Shown here piece after piece: positions 1 to 8,497 of a DNA stretch of 64,000 nucleotides. This DNA is from an uncultured Cohaesibacter sp. (GTDB taxonomy: Bacteria; Pseudomonadota; Alphaproteobacteria; Rhizobiales; Cohaesibacteraceae), in assembly GCF_963664735.1 (NCBI RefSeq), contig NZ_OY761553.1, forward strand, positions 2,495,303 through 2,559,302, given 5' to 3'. Numbering within the stretch: the first letter of the stretch is position 1; every line of letters begins with the position of its first letter. The notes under the pieces were generated by a model. The model searched no databases. It was not told where the DNA came from and saw nothing but the letters and a program-made list of their open reading frames with translations. Made by a program: the position numbers and the translations under genes.

Positions 1-294
1 AATTGCTTTATTGGCGCCCGTGCTGAAGTTGCCGAAGGCGTTATTGTTCGTGAGGGATCGGTTCTTTCCATGGGTGTCTATCTTGGTGCATCAACCAAGA
101 TTGTTGACCGCAGCACCGGCGAAATCTTCATGGGCGAAGTTCCGCCTTATTCCGTGGTTGTTTCCGGCACCATGCCAGGCAAGCCACTGCCAGATGGCAC
201 CCCGGGGCCGAACCTTTATTGCGCCGTGATCGTCAAGCGCGTGGACGAACGCACCCGTTCCAAAACCTCGATCAACGATCTGCTGCGCGACTGA
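1..294 (+). CDS. dapD: 2,3,4,5-tetrahydropyridine-2,6-dicarboxylate N-succinyltransferase, C-terminal part
   Basis: Partial gene, cut by the window start; 97 codons remain and end in TGA at 292-294. The enzyme transfers succinyl from succinyl-CoA to tetrahydrodipicolinate in the succinylase branch of lysine and diaminopimelate synthesis. The visible part shows the end of the left-handed beta-helix ([20 protein letters not shown]) and the family's typical C-terminal strand region ([24 protein letters not shown], ending NDLLRD). dapE, the next-but-one step of the same pathway, lies 1.7 kb downstream on the same strand but is separated by a terminator and three unrelated genes. Identity rests on recognisable family motifs, so it is quite secure despite truncation. 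Confidence 0.93.
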   Translation, partial: NCFIGARAEVAEGVIVREGSVLSMGVYLGASTKIVDRSTGEIFMGEVPPYSVVVSGTMPGKPLPDGTPGPNLYCAVIVKRVDERTRSKTSINDLLRD

Positions 295-332
295 TATCGT
301 TCAGCCCTTCGCCAAGACATGTTATTGGTCCA

Positions 333-360
333 GCCCCATTTTTCGGGGCGGGACTTTTTT
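333..360 (+). terminator. Rho-independent terminator after dapD
   Basis: A GCCCC/GGGGC stem closes a short AT loop (333-349) and is followed by GGAC and a run of seven T beginning at 355. It lies 39 bases after the dapD stop and directly before the MerR promoter, so it separates the two transcription units. Confidence 0.75.
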
Positions 361-371
361 TATTTTCCTCC

Positions 372-402
372 TTGACCTAGAGTGCACTCTAGCAATTAGC
401 CT
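372..402 (+). promoter_or_regulatory. MerR-type promoter with palindromic operator
   Basis: TTGACC at 372-377 can serve as -35. The 16-base perfect palindrome CTAGAGTGCACTCTAG occupies 377-392. A -10-like TAGCCT follows at 397-402, giving a 19-base spacer. Long spacers containing a dyad are the hallmark of promoters that MerR-family activators remodel, and the CTTGAC-AGAGT-ACTC pattern resembles operators of the AdhR/NmlR subgroup. It lies 28 bases before the regulator gene, so autoregulation of the merR-CMD pair is likely. Confidence 0.8.
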
Positions 403-429
403 CCGTCTCTATCGAAACAGGAGCGTTTC

Positions 430-849
430 TTGAAGATTGGCAATCTATCACAACTCACCGGCTTGTCCGTCCACACCATCCGCTATTACGAGAAGATAGG
501 CCTGTTGCCCGATGCCTCTCGCGATGCTGGCGGGCGGCGACAATATGGCATGGAAATCGCCAACTGGCTGACCTTCCTCAAGCATCTCAAAGCAACCGGA
601 ATGGGTATTTCCAACATGGTTCGCTATGCCCAACTGCGCGCAGAAGGGCCGCAAACTGCCAGTGATCGAAAGCAGATGCTGGAAGAGCAACACAAGACGG
701 TGCTCCAACAGATCAAGGATCTGCAAGCGACACTTCCTGTTCTCGAACAAAAAATCGAATTCTACAAAGACATGGAAAAGGCCCATGTCATGGAGGCAGA
801 TAATGAACGAGACACAAGCACAATCCCCCGCATCCGAACAGCAAAATAG
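430..849 (+). CDS. MerR-family transcriptional regulator (AdhR/NmlR-like)
   Basis: A 139-residue regulator. Residues 1-70 form the winged helix-turn-helix (KIGNLSQLTGLSVHTIRYYEK, then GLLP and GGRRQY), and about 80-120 form the dimerising coiled coil (EEQHKTVLQQIKDLQATL). TTG at 430 is chosen because it starts the HTH exactly and AGGAG lies six bases upstream (419-423). The protein has no cysteine at all, so it cannot be a metal-thiolate or NmlR-type cysteine sensor as classically described; its effector is unknown. Its frame overlaps the start of the next gene by 47 bases, indicating co-transcription. A perfect MerR-type operator lies directly upstream, so autoregulation is likely. Confidence 0.88.
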   Translation: MKIGNLSQLTGLSVHTIRYYEKIGLLPDASRDAGGRRQYGMEIANWLTFLKHLKATGMGISNMVRYAQLRAEGPQTASDRKQMLEEQHKTVLQQIKDLQATLPVLEQKIEFYKDMEKAHVMEADNERDTSTIPRIRTAK

Positions 850-1231
850 CGCCCTGACAAGAGCTAGAAGCTACTGCGATGCACACCACCCCGGTCTGGA
901 AGAGCATTTGAATGAATGGTTCGGCGACATGCTGCCAGATTTTGGGGAAAGCCTGATCGAGTGGGCTTATGGGCGACACTATTCCCGCCCCGGCCTTGAT
1001 AGCAGAACGCGCCAGCTGGCCACCGTTGCCGCTCTCACAGTGCTCGGAGGACAAACCGCGCCACAGCTCAAGATCAACATTGAGCACACACTTGCTGTCG
1101 GAGCCAGCAAACAGGAAATCGTGGAAGTCATCTGGCAGATGGCTGTCTATGGTGGACTGCCTGCCGCTATCAATGGCCTTAACGCCGCCAAGGAGGTTTT
1201 CGCAGCAACCAGCGAAGGTGTCATTTCCTGA
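803..1231 (+). CDS. carboxymuconolactone decarboxylase family protein
   Basis: A 142-residue protein of the CMD/AhpD fold. The start ATG at 803 is preferred over earlier in-frame codons because GGAGG lies six bases upstream (792-796) and the family domain begins shortly after. The conserved core is visible at about residues 65-130 (LDSRTRQLATVAALTVLGG, KINIEHTLAVGASKQEIVEV, YGGLPAAINGLNAAKEVF). There is no CxxC, so it belongs with the non-redox gamma-CMD-like members rather than AhpD peroxidase partners. It overlaps the MerR gene by 47 bases. Pairing of a MerR regulator with a CMD protein is known from aldehyde and electrophile stress loci such as Bacillus adhR; a similar role here is inference. 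Confidence 0.85.
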   Translation: MNETQAQSPASEQQNSALTRARSYCDAHHPGLEEHLNEWFGDMLPDFGESLIEWAYGRHYSRPGLDSRTRQLATVAALTVLGGQTAPQLKINIEHTLAVGASKQEIVEVIWQMAVYGGLPAAINGLNAAKEVFAATSEGVIS

Positions 1232-1352
1232 GAAAATTGAAAGAAAGCCATCTTGTCAATTGTCCCCGGCCATAAGGCGCGTTAGGGTAGTATCACATCA
1301 ATTTGAGGAGCAATTTCATTGCTCTTCAAATCTGGCTTTGGGGAGAGCTCAG

Positions 1353-1826
1353 ATGACATTCGAAGGCTTGCTGTTTGACAGTCGGGGCGAAATCGGTCGC
1401 CGGGATTTCTGGTTTGCCCATTTGTTTCTGTTTCCAATGGAGATTGGCGCGGCCTTTCTGTTTCGTGTCGACAAAAACGAGCTTTGCTCGCAGGATCCGT
1501 CAACTTTTCTGGGCAAGGCCTATTATGCCGCGCTGGTCGTCATGGCCTTTGTCTTTCTGTTCATGTGGTATTGTGTAGTCATCAAGCGGCTGAGAAAAAT
1601 CGGGCGCAGCCACAAGAGCTTCTTTGCCTATGCCATTCCAATCCTGTTAACGCTGAGCGCTCTGGCTCCCCACTTCCCGCTGTCCTGCTCCGTGGGTTTC
1701 CAGACAAGGCTGATGTTTCTTACCCCCCTGATCCCCTTCTGGCTCATCTATTTTGTTGATCTTGGAATCTTGAACCGCAAGCCTGCCACAGAAGAAGAGC
1801 CCGAGCAGCCGATCACGGCAATCTAG
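1353..1826 (+). CDS. DUF805 family membrane protein
   Basis: A 157-residue integral membrane protein. The N-terminus (FEGLLFDSRGEIGRRDFW) matches the start of DUF805 proteins, where a short soluble lead with a GRxxRxxFW-like motif precedes the first membrane helix. About four hydrophobic segments follow, including VVMAFVFLFMWYCVV and the VIKRLRKIGRS turn typical of the family, and the tail is acidic and proline-containing. ATG at 1353 has GGAG at 1342-1345. An open frame extends upstream, but the family alignment and the ribosome binding site support this start. Function is unknown. It stands alone, 120 bases after the CMD gene. Confidence 0.75.
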   Translation: MTFEGLLFDSRGEIGRRDFWFAHLFLFPMEIGAAFLFRVDKNELCSQDPSTFLGKAYYAALVVMAFVFLFMWYCVVIKRLRKIGRSHKSFFAYAIPILLTLSALAPHFPLSCSVGFQTRLMFLTPLIPFWLIYFVDLGILNRKPATEEEPEQPITAI

Positions 1827-1918
1827 ACCGCGCGGCATCGCAGCAAAAGCTCTGGTTTATCTTGATAAAAGCTGGTTGAAGGGCGCGGCATGCTTGACTA
1901 TGCTCTCAGCCAACTCAT

Positions 1919-1940
1919 AGCCCGGTCCAAATACCGGGCT
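1919..1940. repeat. perfect 8-bp hairpin before dapE
   Basis: AGCCCGGT (1919-1926) and ACCGGGCT (1933-1940) form a perfect inverted repeat with a six-base loop. There is no T run on either strand, so a simple terminator is not clearly supported. It lies 93 bases after the DUF805 gene and 47 bases before dapE, and could be a weak terminator or a 5-prime leader structure. Confidence 0.45.
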
Positions 1941-1987
1941 CCTCCTTGCCATGAACAACCTCAAGAATAAAGAAAGCGCTTTGCGAC

Positions 1988-3157
1988 ATGACCAAAGTTC
2001 CAACTGCAACGGACCTTGCCAGCGCCCTCATCCGATGCCCCAGTGTCACCCCGGAAGAAGCCGGTGTACTTTCCTTCCTTGACGATTTGCTGAGCCCGAT
2101 CGGGTTTGAAGTAAACCGTCCGGTCTTCTGTGAAGAAGGCTATCCGGATGTTGAAAACATGTTTGCCAAGATCTCCGGCGGTAATGGCCCGCATCTGGCC
2201 TTTGCCGGCCATGTCGATGTTGTGCCTGCCGGGGATGCTGCGCTTTGGACACTGCCTCCATTTAGCGGCGAGATTGTCGATGGCAATCTCTTTGGCCGGG
2301 GGGCTGCCGATATGAAGGGTGGTGTTGCTGCCTTCGTTGCCGCCACGCTGCGCTATATTAAAAATCATGGAGCCCCCAAAGGCACCGTATCCTTCGTGCT
2401 TACCGGCGATGAAGAAGGCCCCGCGAAAAACGGCACTGTCAAACTGATGGAATGGGCCGCCGAGCGCGGAGAGACATTCTCGGCTTCCGTTTTGGGCGAA
2501 CCGACCAATCCGGACACAATGGGTGACATGATCAAGGTTGGCCGCCGCGGCAGCCAGTCCGGCACGGTCACAATCACTGGCAAGCAAGGCCATGTCGCTT
2601 ATCCGCATCTTGCCAACAATCCAGTTCCCGTCTTGGCGAAGATCGTCGAGCATGTCAGTGCGCAGACCCTTGATAAAGGGACGGACTTCTTCCAGCCAAG
2701 CAATCTGGAATTCATCTCCTTTGACGTAGGCAATCCGGCTTGGAATGTTATTCCCGAACAGGCCGCGGCCCGTTTCAATGTGCGCTTTAATGACCTGTGG
2801 GACGCAGACAAGCTGCAGAAATTCGTACTTGAGCACGCATCCCAATGTCTGCCGAGCGATGCCTTCTCGCTTTCGGTTACGCTGGAAGCTGACGGAAGCG
2901 AGGCCTTTCTGACGCGCTCGGATGCCCTGATCGACCGTTTTTCCAAAGCGGTTGAGGCAGTGACCGGCAAAAAACCTGAGCTTTCCACCGGCGGCGGTAC
3001 ATCAGATGCACGCTTCATCAAGAATTATTGCCCGGTTATCGAGTTCGGTCTTGTTGGCCAGACGATGCACATGGTCGACGAGCATGTGGCGGTTGCCGAT
3101 CTGGAACAGCTTGCCGATGTCTATTACGCCTTCATGGTTGACTATTTCGAGCAATAA
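1988..3157 (+). CDS. dapE: succinyl-diaminopimelate desuccinylase
   Basis: A 389-residue M20 metallopeptidase that hydrolyses N-succinyl-L,L-diaminopimelate to L,L-DAP and succinate in lysine and peptidoglycan-precursor synthesis. Visible active-site features are the first zinc-ligand motif GHVDVVPAGD (about residue 75), the bridging aspartate in GRGAADMKGG (about 107), the general-base pair in TGDEEGP (about 140), and the C-terminal TGGGTSDARF and FGLVGQTMHMVDE with the last histidine ligand. The lid/dimerisation domain lies between about residues 185 and 300 (RRGSQSGTVTITGKQGHVAYP). Length matches the family (about 375-395). A strong terminator follows. dapD lies upstream as a separate unit. 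Confidence 0.96.
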   Translation: MTKVPTATDLASALIRCPSVTPEEAGVLSFLDDLLSPIGFEVNRPVFCEEGYPDVENMFAKISGGNGPHLAFAGHVDVVPAGDAALWTLPPFSGEIVDGNLFGRGAADMKGGVAAFVAATLRYIKNHGAPKGTVSFVLTGDEEGPAKNGTVKLMEWAAERGETFSASVLGEPTNPDTMGDMIKVGRRGSQSGTVTITGKQGHVAYPHLANNPVPVLAKIVEHVSAQTLDKGTDFFQPSNLEFISFDVGNPAWNVIPEQAAARFNVRFNDLWDADKLQKFVLEHASQCLPSDAFSLSVTLEADGSEAFLTRSDALIDRFSKAVEAVTGKKPELSTGGGTSDARFIKNYCPVIEFGLVGQTMHMVDEHVAVADLEQLADVYYAFMVDYFEQ

Positions 3158-3187
3158 CCAAATTTACGCTTCATGATTGCTTTGCGT

Positions 3188-3216
3188 ACAGGGTCGGCTA
3201 TGCTGACCCTGTTTTG
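3188..3216 (+). terminator. Rho-independent terminator after dapE
   Basis: ACAGGGTC (3188-3195) pairs perfectly with GACCCTGT (3205-3212) around a nine-base loop, followed by TTT-G-A-TT. It lies 31 bases past the dapE stop and ends that transcript before the two membrane-protein genes. Confidence 0.75.
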
Positions 3217-3251
3217 ATTAGTTATCGAATTGATCCATCGCGGCGCGTACC

Positions 3252-3866
3252 ATGTCTTTATCGTCTCTTTTCATCTACGTTCTTTACCACATGCAGCAAG
3301 CGCTGCGGTTTCTTTTCGGTAACAAAAAGGCGCTCGACCAGATGGATACCAGCTCGCGCGGGTTTCTTCTGTCCTTTCTGGCCTTTTTCCTGTTTCAAGC
3401 GGCCTATATTCTTTATGCGCTGCTGTTTGATCTGACGTCCAGAACGATCCTTTTCTGGCAGGAAGGCTTTTTCTATTATTGGCGCGGCATGTTTGCCGAG
3501 TGGCTATATCCCATAGCCATTTTGCTGCTGATAAGCCTTTCCAAGAAATACAAACAGCGCCGCGATCGCTTGATCATTGCCCATAACTGGACGGTCGGCT
3601 TTGTGAAATTCCCATTGGCAATCGCTCTCTCCATCGACCCGTCCTTTTCCTATGGAGAAGAAACCAAGCTGGTGGTAACGATGCTGTTTGTAATCATTGG
3701 AGGAGCGATGCTCATCCGCTTTTATCTTGCAGCCTTTCACACCAAGAGCCTGTTGTTCTCCATTTTCATGGCGGTTGCCGTGATGGGGGGCTCCTACTAT
3801 ACCTATGATCACTTTTATAACTTTGGCAGCAACCTCTCTTATGCGGAGCAGCTTGGCATTGTTTAG
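3252..3866 (+). CDS. polytopic membrane protein, first of a tandem paralogous pair
   Basis: A 204-residue protein with about five or six membrane segments, for example FLLSFLAFFLFQAAYILYALLF (residues 38-60), LYPIAILLLISL, VVTMLFVIIGGAMLI and LLFSIFMAVAVMGG. A conserved N-terminal block has the pattern ALDQMDTSSRGF followed by a hydrophobic stretch, and it recurs in the next gene (ALYGIDASRRGF), as do YALLF and LIIAHNW versus LIVSYNW. The two are therefore diverged duplicates. The start ATG at 3252 is chosen by this alignment; the ribosome binding site is poor. I cannot assign a family or function. It is flanked by the dapE terminator and the second copy. Confidence 0.72.
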   Translation: MSLSSLFIYVLYHMQQALRFLFGNKKALDQMDTSSRGFLLSFLAFFLFQAAYILYALLFDLTSRTILFWQEGFFYYWRGMFAEWLYPIAILLLISLSKKYKQRRDRLIIAHNWTVGFVKFPLAIALSIDPSFSYGEETKLVVTMLFVIIGGAMLIRFYLAAFHTKSLLFSIFMAVAVMGGSYYTYDHFYNFGSNLSYAEQLGIV

Positions 3867-3989
3867 ACCGGCGCCGATTGTAGGCCATGTTCAAAAATCG
3901 TTTTTGGGCATAGACACGGCTTGTTTTCGACTTGTTCACCTCCTAGCTGTATTGGTGAATTCCATCCCCTTGCACAAAGAGCCTGTTGC

Positions 3990-4565
3990 ATGACCTATAT
4001 CTTCTATCATCTGGAACTGCTGTGGTCTTTTGTGCGCGGAAAGGACGAGGCGCTCTATGGCATTGATGCGTCGCGGCGCGGCTTCTGGCTTTCATTTCTT
4101 GCGATATTGATCGTTGAACCGCTGAGCCTGTTTTACGCGCTGCTATTTGGCTATCTCGATGAGGTTTTGCTCTTCCGCTCCGGAGGCTTGCCTTTTTACT
4201 TGCTTCAGCTGTTTCTCGACTGGGCCCTGCCCCCCATCATTCTCTATGGCTTGCTGTCGCTTTTAGGATATCGGGAACGCTTCGTGCCGCTCATTGTCAG
4301 TTACAATTGGCTAGGCGTGATCATGGTTCTGATCACCATGCTGCCGGGAGCCTTGATGACAACCCAGATGATACCGCCGCAACTTTCTATCATGCTGATG
4401 CTGACCATTTACGGCTTTGCCATGTGGATCGCCTATCGGCTCTACAGCTTTGTGCTGGAGTGCCCACCTTTCACGGCGCTGGGGATGTCGATCCTGATGG
4501 TAATTATCGGCCTTGCCTCGGCCTTCTGGCTGCATAGCGTCAGCCAAGCGGCACTTTCTGCGTAA
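3990..4565 (+). CDS. polytopic membrane protein, second of a tandem paralogous pair
   Basis: A 191-residue membrane protein related to the preceding gene, sharing the ASRRGFWLSFLAI block at about residues 26-38, YALLFGYL at about 50, and SYNW near 105. Hydrophobic segments cover most of the length (LPPIILYGLLSLLG, LGVIMVLITMLPGAL, LSIMLMLTIYGFAMWIAY, MSILMVIIGLASAFWL). The frame is open further upstream, but ATG at 3990 matches the start of the paralog, so it is used here. The two genes are separated by 123 bases and converge with truA on the other side. No catalytic motif is seen; function unknown. Confidence 0.72.
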   Translation: MTYIFYHLELLWSFVRGKDEALYGIDASRRGFWLSFLAILIVEPLSLFYALLFGYLDEVLLFRSGGLPFYLLQLFLDWALPPIILYGLLSLLGYRERFVPLIVSYNWLGVIMVLITMLPGALMTTQMIPPQLSIMLMLTIYGFAMWIAYRLYSFVLECPPFTALGMSILMVIIGLASAFWLHSVSQAALSA

Positions 4566-4607
4566 CTGTCGAGAATTGGCAGAGGCTGAACGGCAGAATT
4601 TTAGAAG

Positions 4608-5402
4608 TTAATCCGCCTTGTGCCCGCGCCAAGGGGCTTCGGCAATGACATAATCAAGGTCTTCGGGATAATCGACGCGGGTAAGATATAGCCCGTCAGG
4701 AGGGGCGACCGGACCGCATGCACAGCGATCTCGCGCCTCGAGAATTTCCGACACCCAGTCTGGAGATTTTCGCCCGGCTCCAACCTCAACCAGCGTACCG
4801 ACAATGGAACGAATCTGGTTGTGCAGGAATGAGCGTGCCATGGCTTCCAGATAGACCCATTCGCCTTCGCGGCTCACCGTGAGCTGCTCCATCGTCCGCC
4901 AAGGGCTCTTGGCCTGACAGGCCGTGGCGCGGAAGGTGGTAAAATCATAGTGCCCGATGAGCCGGTCTGCCCCGAGCTGCATCTGCTCGATGTCAATGGG
5001 GAAGCTGTAAAGCCACGCGCGGCCCATCTCGAAGGTCAAAGGGGCACGGCGGTTGCAGATACGATAGCGATAATAGCGCCGGATCGCTCTAAAGCGACTG
5101 TCGAACTCGTCGGTTACCTTCCAGACCTTCAGCACAGCCACACCGGTTTCCTTGAGAAAGAAATTCAAGGCTTCATTGAGTTTCTGGCTGTGCCAATCCC
5201 GCTGCAAATCGATGTGGGCCACCTGCCCTGTGGCATGAACTCCCGTGTCGGTTCGCCCTGCACCGAAAAGGGTGATCTTTTCATGGGTGAACTTGAAAAT
5301 GGAATCCTCGATCAGTGCCATAACCGAAGGCGCATTCTCCTGACGTTGCCATCCGGAAAAGGGCCGTCCATCATATTCGATCAGTAGCTTGTAACGAGGC
5401 AT
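4608..5402 (-). CDS. truA: tRNA pseudouridine(38-40) synthase
   Basis: A 264-residue pseudouridine synthase that isomerises uridines 38-40 in the anticodon stem of many tRNAs. The catalytic aspartate is in GAGRTDTGVHATGQ (about residues 47-60); the second conserved block MARSFLHNQIRSIVGTL lies near residue 195. The start KLLIEYDGRPFSGWQ is typical of the family. It lies 14 bases downstream of fmt and behind def, forming a def-fmt-truA operon common in alphaproteobacteria and devoted to translation initiation and tRNA modification. Length and motifs are normal. Confidence 0.96.
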   Translation of the reverse strand: MPRYKLLIEYDGRPFSGWQRQENAPSVMALIEDSIFKFTHEKITLFGAGRTDTGVHATGQVAHIDLQRDWHSQKLNEALNFFLKETGVAVLKVWKVTDEFDSRFRAIRRYYRYRICNRRAPLTFEMGRAWLYSFPIDIEQMQLGADRLIGHYDFTTFRATACQAKSPWRTMEQLTVSREGEWVYLEAMARSFLHNQIRSIVGTLVEVGAGRKSPDWVSEILEARDRCACGPVAPPDGLYLTRVDYPEDLDYVIAEAPWRGHKAD

Positions 5403-5416
5403 CGGTTTTCAGTCGG

Positions 5417-6346
5417 TTAGGCAATCACATCGCCGATGGTCAAGTCCGCTCCGCGCAAAAACTCGTCGGCATTCATGGCGCCTTTGCCAGCGCGCTGAAG
5501 CTTGACGAGACGCACGGCCCCCTCGCCGCAGGCCACCGTCATGGCGTCATCCAGAAGGGAACCGGGAACACCAGCGCCGTCGGCCAGCTCGGAGCGCAGC
5601 AGTTTGACGCGCTGCTTCTTGCCGCGAATGGTCATTTCACACCAGGCGCCGGGGAAAGGAGACAGCCCGCGAATGATATTGTGAACCTCTCTGGCGCTCT
5701 TGGAAAAATCGATCCGGCTTTCGGCCTTGTCGATCTTCTTGGCATAGGTGACCCCGTCTTCTGCCTGAGGCTGTGAGGTGAGAAGGCCTCGAGAGAGGGC
5801 TCCGAGCGCACGCACCATCAGGTCTGCACCGAGCACCATCATTTTGTCATGCAGGTCTTCTGCGGTCATCTCATCGGTGATGGGTATGATTTCGGACATG
5901 CAGACGTCGCCCGTGTCCAGACCCTCGTCCATACGCATGACCTGAACTGCCGTTTCGGCATCACCGGCCATGATCGCCCGCTGGATCGGGGCGGCACCGC
6001 GCCAGCGCGGCAAAAGAGAGCCGTGCAAATTGAGGCACCCTTCACGCGGCGCATCAAGGATCGCCTTGGGCAGCAACAATCCATAGGCCACGACGACCGC
6101 AACATCGGCGTCGAGAGCCCGGAACTTTTCCTGCTCTTCCTCAGACTTCAGAGAGGTCGGCGTGAAAACCGGCAAGCCAAGCTGATCGGCAGCCTGATGC
6201 ACCGGCGTCTTGCGCTCTTCCATGCCGCGACCGGCCGGACGGGGCGGTTGACTGTAAACAGCCACCACTTCATGGCCCTGCCCAACAATTTCCATGAGCG
6301 TTGGAACCGAAAAGTCGGGCGTTCCCATAAAAACGACGCGCAGCAT
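5417..6346 (-). CDS. fmt: methionyl-tRNA formyltransferase
   Basis: A 309-residue enzyme that formylates the initiator methionyl-tRNA using 10-formyltetrahydrofolate. The N-terminal Rossmann-like domain starts [14 protein letters not shown]. The folate-binding and catalytic motif is intact: the Asn/His of [18 protein letters not shown] at about residues 105-122, followed by the aspartate of DEGLDTGDV. The C-terminal tRNA-binding OB-fold domain begins at about residue 205 (FPGAWCEM) and ends [11 protein letters not shown]. It is the middle gene of def-fmt-truA, 38 bases downstream of def, as expected for the enzyme pair that adds and later removes the formyl group. Confidence 0.97.
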   Translation of the reverse strand: MLRVVFMGTPDFSVPTLMEIVGQGHEVVAVYSQPPRPAGRGMEERKTPVHQAADQLGLPVFTPTSLKSEEEQEKFRALDADVAVVVAYGLLLPKAILDAPREGCLNLHGSLLPRWRGAAPIQRAIMAGDAETAVQVMRMDEGLDTGDVCMSEIIPITDEMTAEDLHDKMMVLGADLMVRALGALSRGLLTSQPQAEDGVTYAKKIDKAESRIDFSKSAREVHNIIRGLSPFPGAWCEMTIRGKKQRVKLLRSELADGAGVPGSLLDDAMTVACGEGAVRLVKLQRAGKGAMNADEFLRGADLTIGDVIA

Positions 6347-6384
6347 GATTTATCCTCATTGCGATGAAAGGAACTGAAGATCCT

Positions 6385-6903
6385 CTACAGGATGTTCTTT
6401 TCTTTCTGCTTTGCCAGCTTGGTGAATTTCTTGATCACCCGATCACGGCGCAGTTTCGAAAGATAATCGATGAACAGAGCGCCATTGAGATGGTCAAATT
6501 CATGCTGGGCACAGGTCGCAGCCAAGCCATCCAGCTCAAGCTTCTGCTGTTTGCCATCACGATCAAGAAACTCCATCGTCACGATCTTTGGCCGATCAAC
6601 CTCTGCATAGAATTCCGGGATCGACAAACACCCTTCTTCATGGGTGTTCAGCTCTTCAGATTGAAGCGTGATCTTGGGGTTGATCATGCAAATGGGGTCA
6701 TTCTCTTCGTGGGAAGTGTCCATCACGAAAAGACGTCTGTCCACGCCAACCTGTATGCCTGCCAAGCCAACGCCCGGGGCCTTATACATGGTTTCAAACA
6801 TGTTATCGATCAGACGGCGCAGATCATCGTCCACGCGCTCAACCGGAAGCGACTGCTTTCGCAGGATCGGATCCGGCAATGTTACAATATCCATCACAGC
6901 CAT
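6385..6903 (-). CDS. def: peptide deformylase
   Basis: A 172-residue iron/zinc metallohydrolase that removes the N-formyl group from nascent proteins. All three signature motifs are present: GVGLAGIQVG (about residues 44-53), EGCLSIPEFYAEV (about 92-104, with the metal-binding cysteine) and QHEFDHLNG (about 133-141, two metal histidines and the catalytic glutamate). First gene of the def-fmt-truA operon, with a start ATG at 6903 and the divergent rmuC gene on the other side; the shared 156-base region between them must hold both promoters. Confidence 0.97.
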   Translation of the reverse strand: MAVMDIVTLPDPILRKQSLPVERVDDDLRRLIDNMFETMYKAPGVGLAGIQVGVDRRLFVMDTSHEENDPICMINPKITLQSEELNTHEEGCLSIPEFYAEVDRPKIVTMEFLDRDGKQQKLELDGLAATCAQHEFDHLNGALFIDYLSKLRRDRVIKKFTKLAKQKEKNIL

Positions 6904-7059
6904 GAAGCTGACATAAGCTTTTCAACTTCGAGCGTCAATCGCAAAGGTATAGAGAAACAATAAAAATATGCGCTTTGCTTGAATATTCTTTGCAAAAGCA
7001 TCCCTCTCCATGTTCACACTTTGTTTCTCTTGCCTGGCGAATCATTCTATAGTTGCGCG

Positions 7060-8406
7060 ATGAACGACATCGTGATCACTCTTGGCCAGCATGGCATAAC
7101 CAGTTTCCAAATTCTGATCGGAGCTCTGGCTCTTATCGGGGCTCTGGTTTTGTGGCTTCTCATCAGCCTGTCGCGGCAGAATGGCGAACGCGCCTTGGCG
7201 CTTTTCGAAGCGCAAGAGCAAGCCCGCCGCCAAAAGGCTCAGGTGGATGAAATGTCCCGGCTTCAGGCAGAGATGACCGGACGCATGCAGACCATGGCGG
7301 AGATTTTCTCAACCCGCCAGACCGAAATGTCGCAAGCGCTCACCAACCGGATGGATGGCATGGGCCACAGGCTGGCTCAAACCGTAACCAAGAGCCTTGG
7401 GGATCAACAGCGCACGACGGGGGAGCATCTTCGCGCCCTGCATGAACGGCTGGCTCTGATCGACAAGGCCCAGGGCAACATCACCGAGCTGTCCGGTCGG
7501 GTGGTCGAGTTGCAGCAAATCCTTGCCAACAAGCAGGCTCGAGGCGCTTTCGGGCAAGGACGCATGGAAGCCATTATCGAAGATGCCTTGCCCAAGCATG
7601 CCTATGATTTCCAGTTCACCTTGTCCAATGGCAAACGGCCCGATTGCGTCATTCATATTCCCAACGACACCGCCGTCTTGGTGATCGACGCCAAATTTCC
7701 GCTGGAAGGTTGGACTGGTGTCAAAGAGGCATCCTCCCCGGAGGAAGACAAAGCGGCACGCGCGCGCTTTCGCAATGATGTCAAAAAGCATATCAAGGAT
7801 ATTTCCGAGCGCTATTTTCTCGTTGGCGAAACGCAGGATACGGCCTTCATGTTCGTGCCGTCCGAAAGCCTGTTTGCTGATTTGCATGAACAGTTTGACG
7901 ATGTCATCCAGACCGCCCATAGGGCACGCATCGTCATTGTTTCTCCTTCCCTGCTCACCCTTTCCATTCAGGTCATCCAGTCGATCCTCAAGGATGCCCG
8001 CATGCGTGAGCAGGCCCACATCATTCAGCGCGAAGTCACGCTCTTGATTGAGGATGTTACGAGGCTGGATGAGCGGGTTTCCAAGCTGCAGGATCATTTC
8101 GGGCAAACCCAGAAAGACGTTAATCAGATCCTCACCTCCACCGGCAAGATCGTCAGACGCGGGCGCAAGATCGAGGAGATTGACGTCAGCGAAGCGGAGT
8201 TGCAGGCCAAGGGCCAGAATTTGGCCGATCAAACAGACAAGGCTGCAAAAACTCCATCTTTGCCTGATGACGAGAAAGATCAAGGGGTGCCCTCCGCAGC
8301 AAAAACACCCACTTTCCCTCTAAAAGGACCTTACGGCATAGCCGGGCCAAAAGACGCCATGCCCAATATTGGCTCATTATTCGCCGCAGGCAAAGACGAA
8401 ATGTGA
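7060..8406 (+). CDS. rmuC: DNA recombination protein RmuC homolog
   Basis: About 448 residues from ATG 7060; an open frame reaches further upstream, but this start gives the usual short periplasmic lead followed by one membrane anchor (ILIGALALIGALVLWLLISL, residues 17-36). A long charged coiled coil covers about residues 40-160. The RmuC domain follows with the nuclease-like core GRMEAIIEDALP, FTLSNGKRPDCVIHIPND and VLVIDAKFPLEGW (about 168-230). RmuC limits inversions at short inverted repeats and is presumed to be a nuclease-fold protein acting on DNA; biochemical activity is not well known. The tail after about residue 390 is low-complexity and poorly conserved. Divergent from def. Confidence 0.9.
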   Translation: MNDIVITLGQHGITSFQILIGALALIGALVLWLLISLSRQNGERALALFEAQEQARRQKAQVDEMSRLQAEMTGRMQTMAEIFSTRQTEMSQALTNRMDGMGHRLAQTVTKSLGDQQRTTGEHLRALHERLALIDKAQGNITELSGRVVELQQILANKQARGAFGQGRMEAIIEDALPKHAYDFQFTLSNGKRPDCVIHIPNDTAVLVIDAKFPLEGWTGVKEASSPEEDKAARARFRNDVKKHIKDISERYFLVGETQDTAFMFVPSESLFADLHEQFDDVIQTAHRARIVIVSPSLLTLSIQVIQSILKDARMREQAHIIQREVTLLIEDVTRLDERVSKLQDHFGQTQKDVNQILTSTGKIVRRGRKIEEIDVSEAELQAKGQNLADQTDKAAKTPSLPDDEKDQGVPSAAKTPTFPLKGPYGIAGPKDAMPNIGSLFAAGKDEM

Positions 8407-8497
8407 GCCCAGCTCTCTCAAGGAAAAATGCAGCTTGTTTTCAATGAGTTTTCGGATTTAGTCTGGGACACATTCATCATCAAACGAGCGAATTGCC

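Noticed and set aside
1961..2845. 294-codon minus-strand open frame
   Set aside because: Antisense to the well-supported dapE gene.
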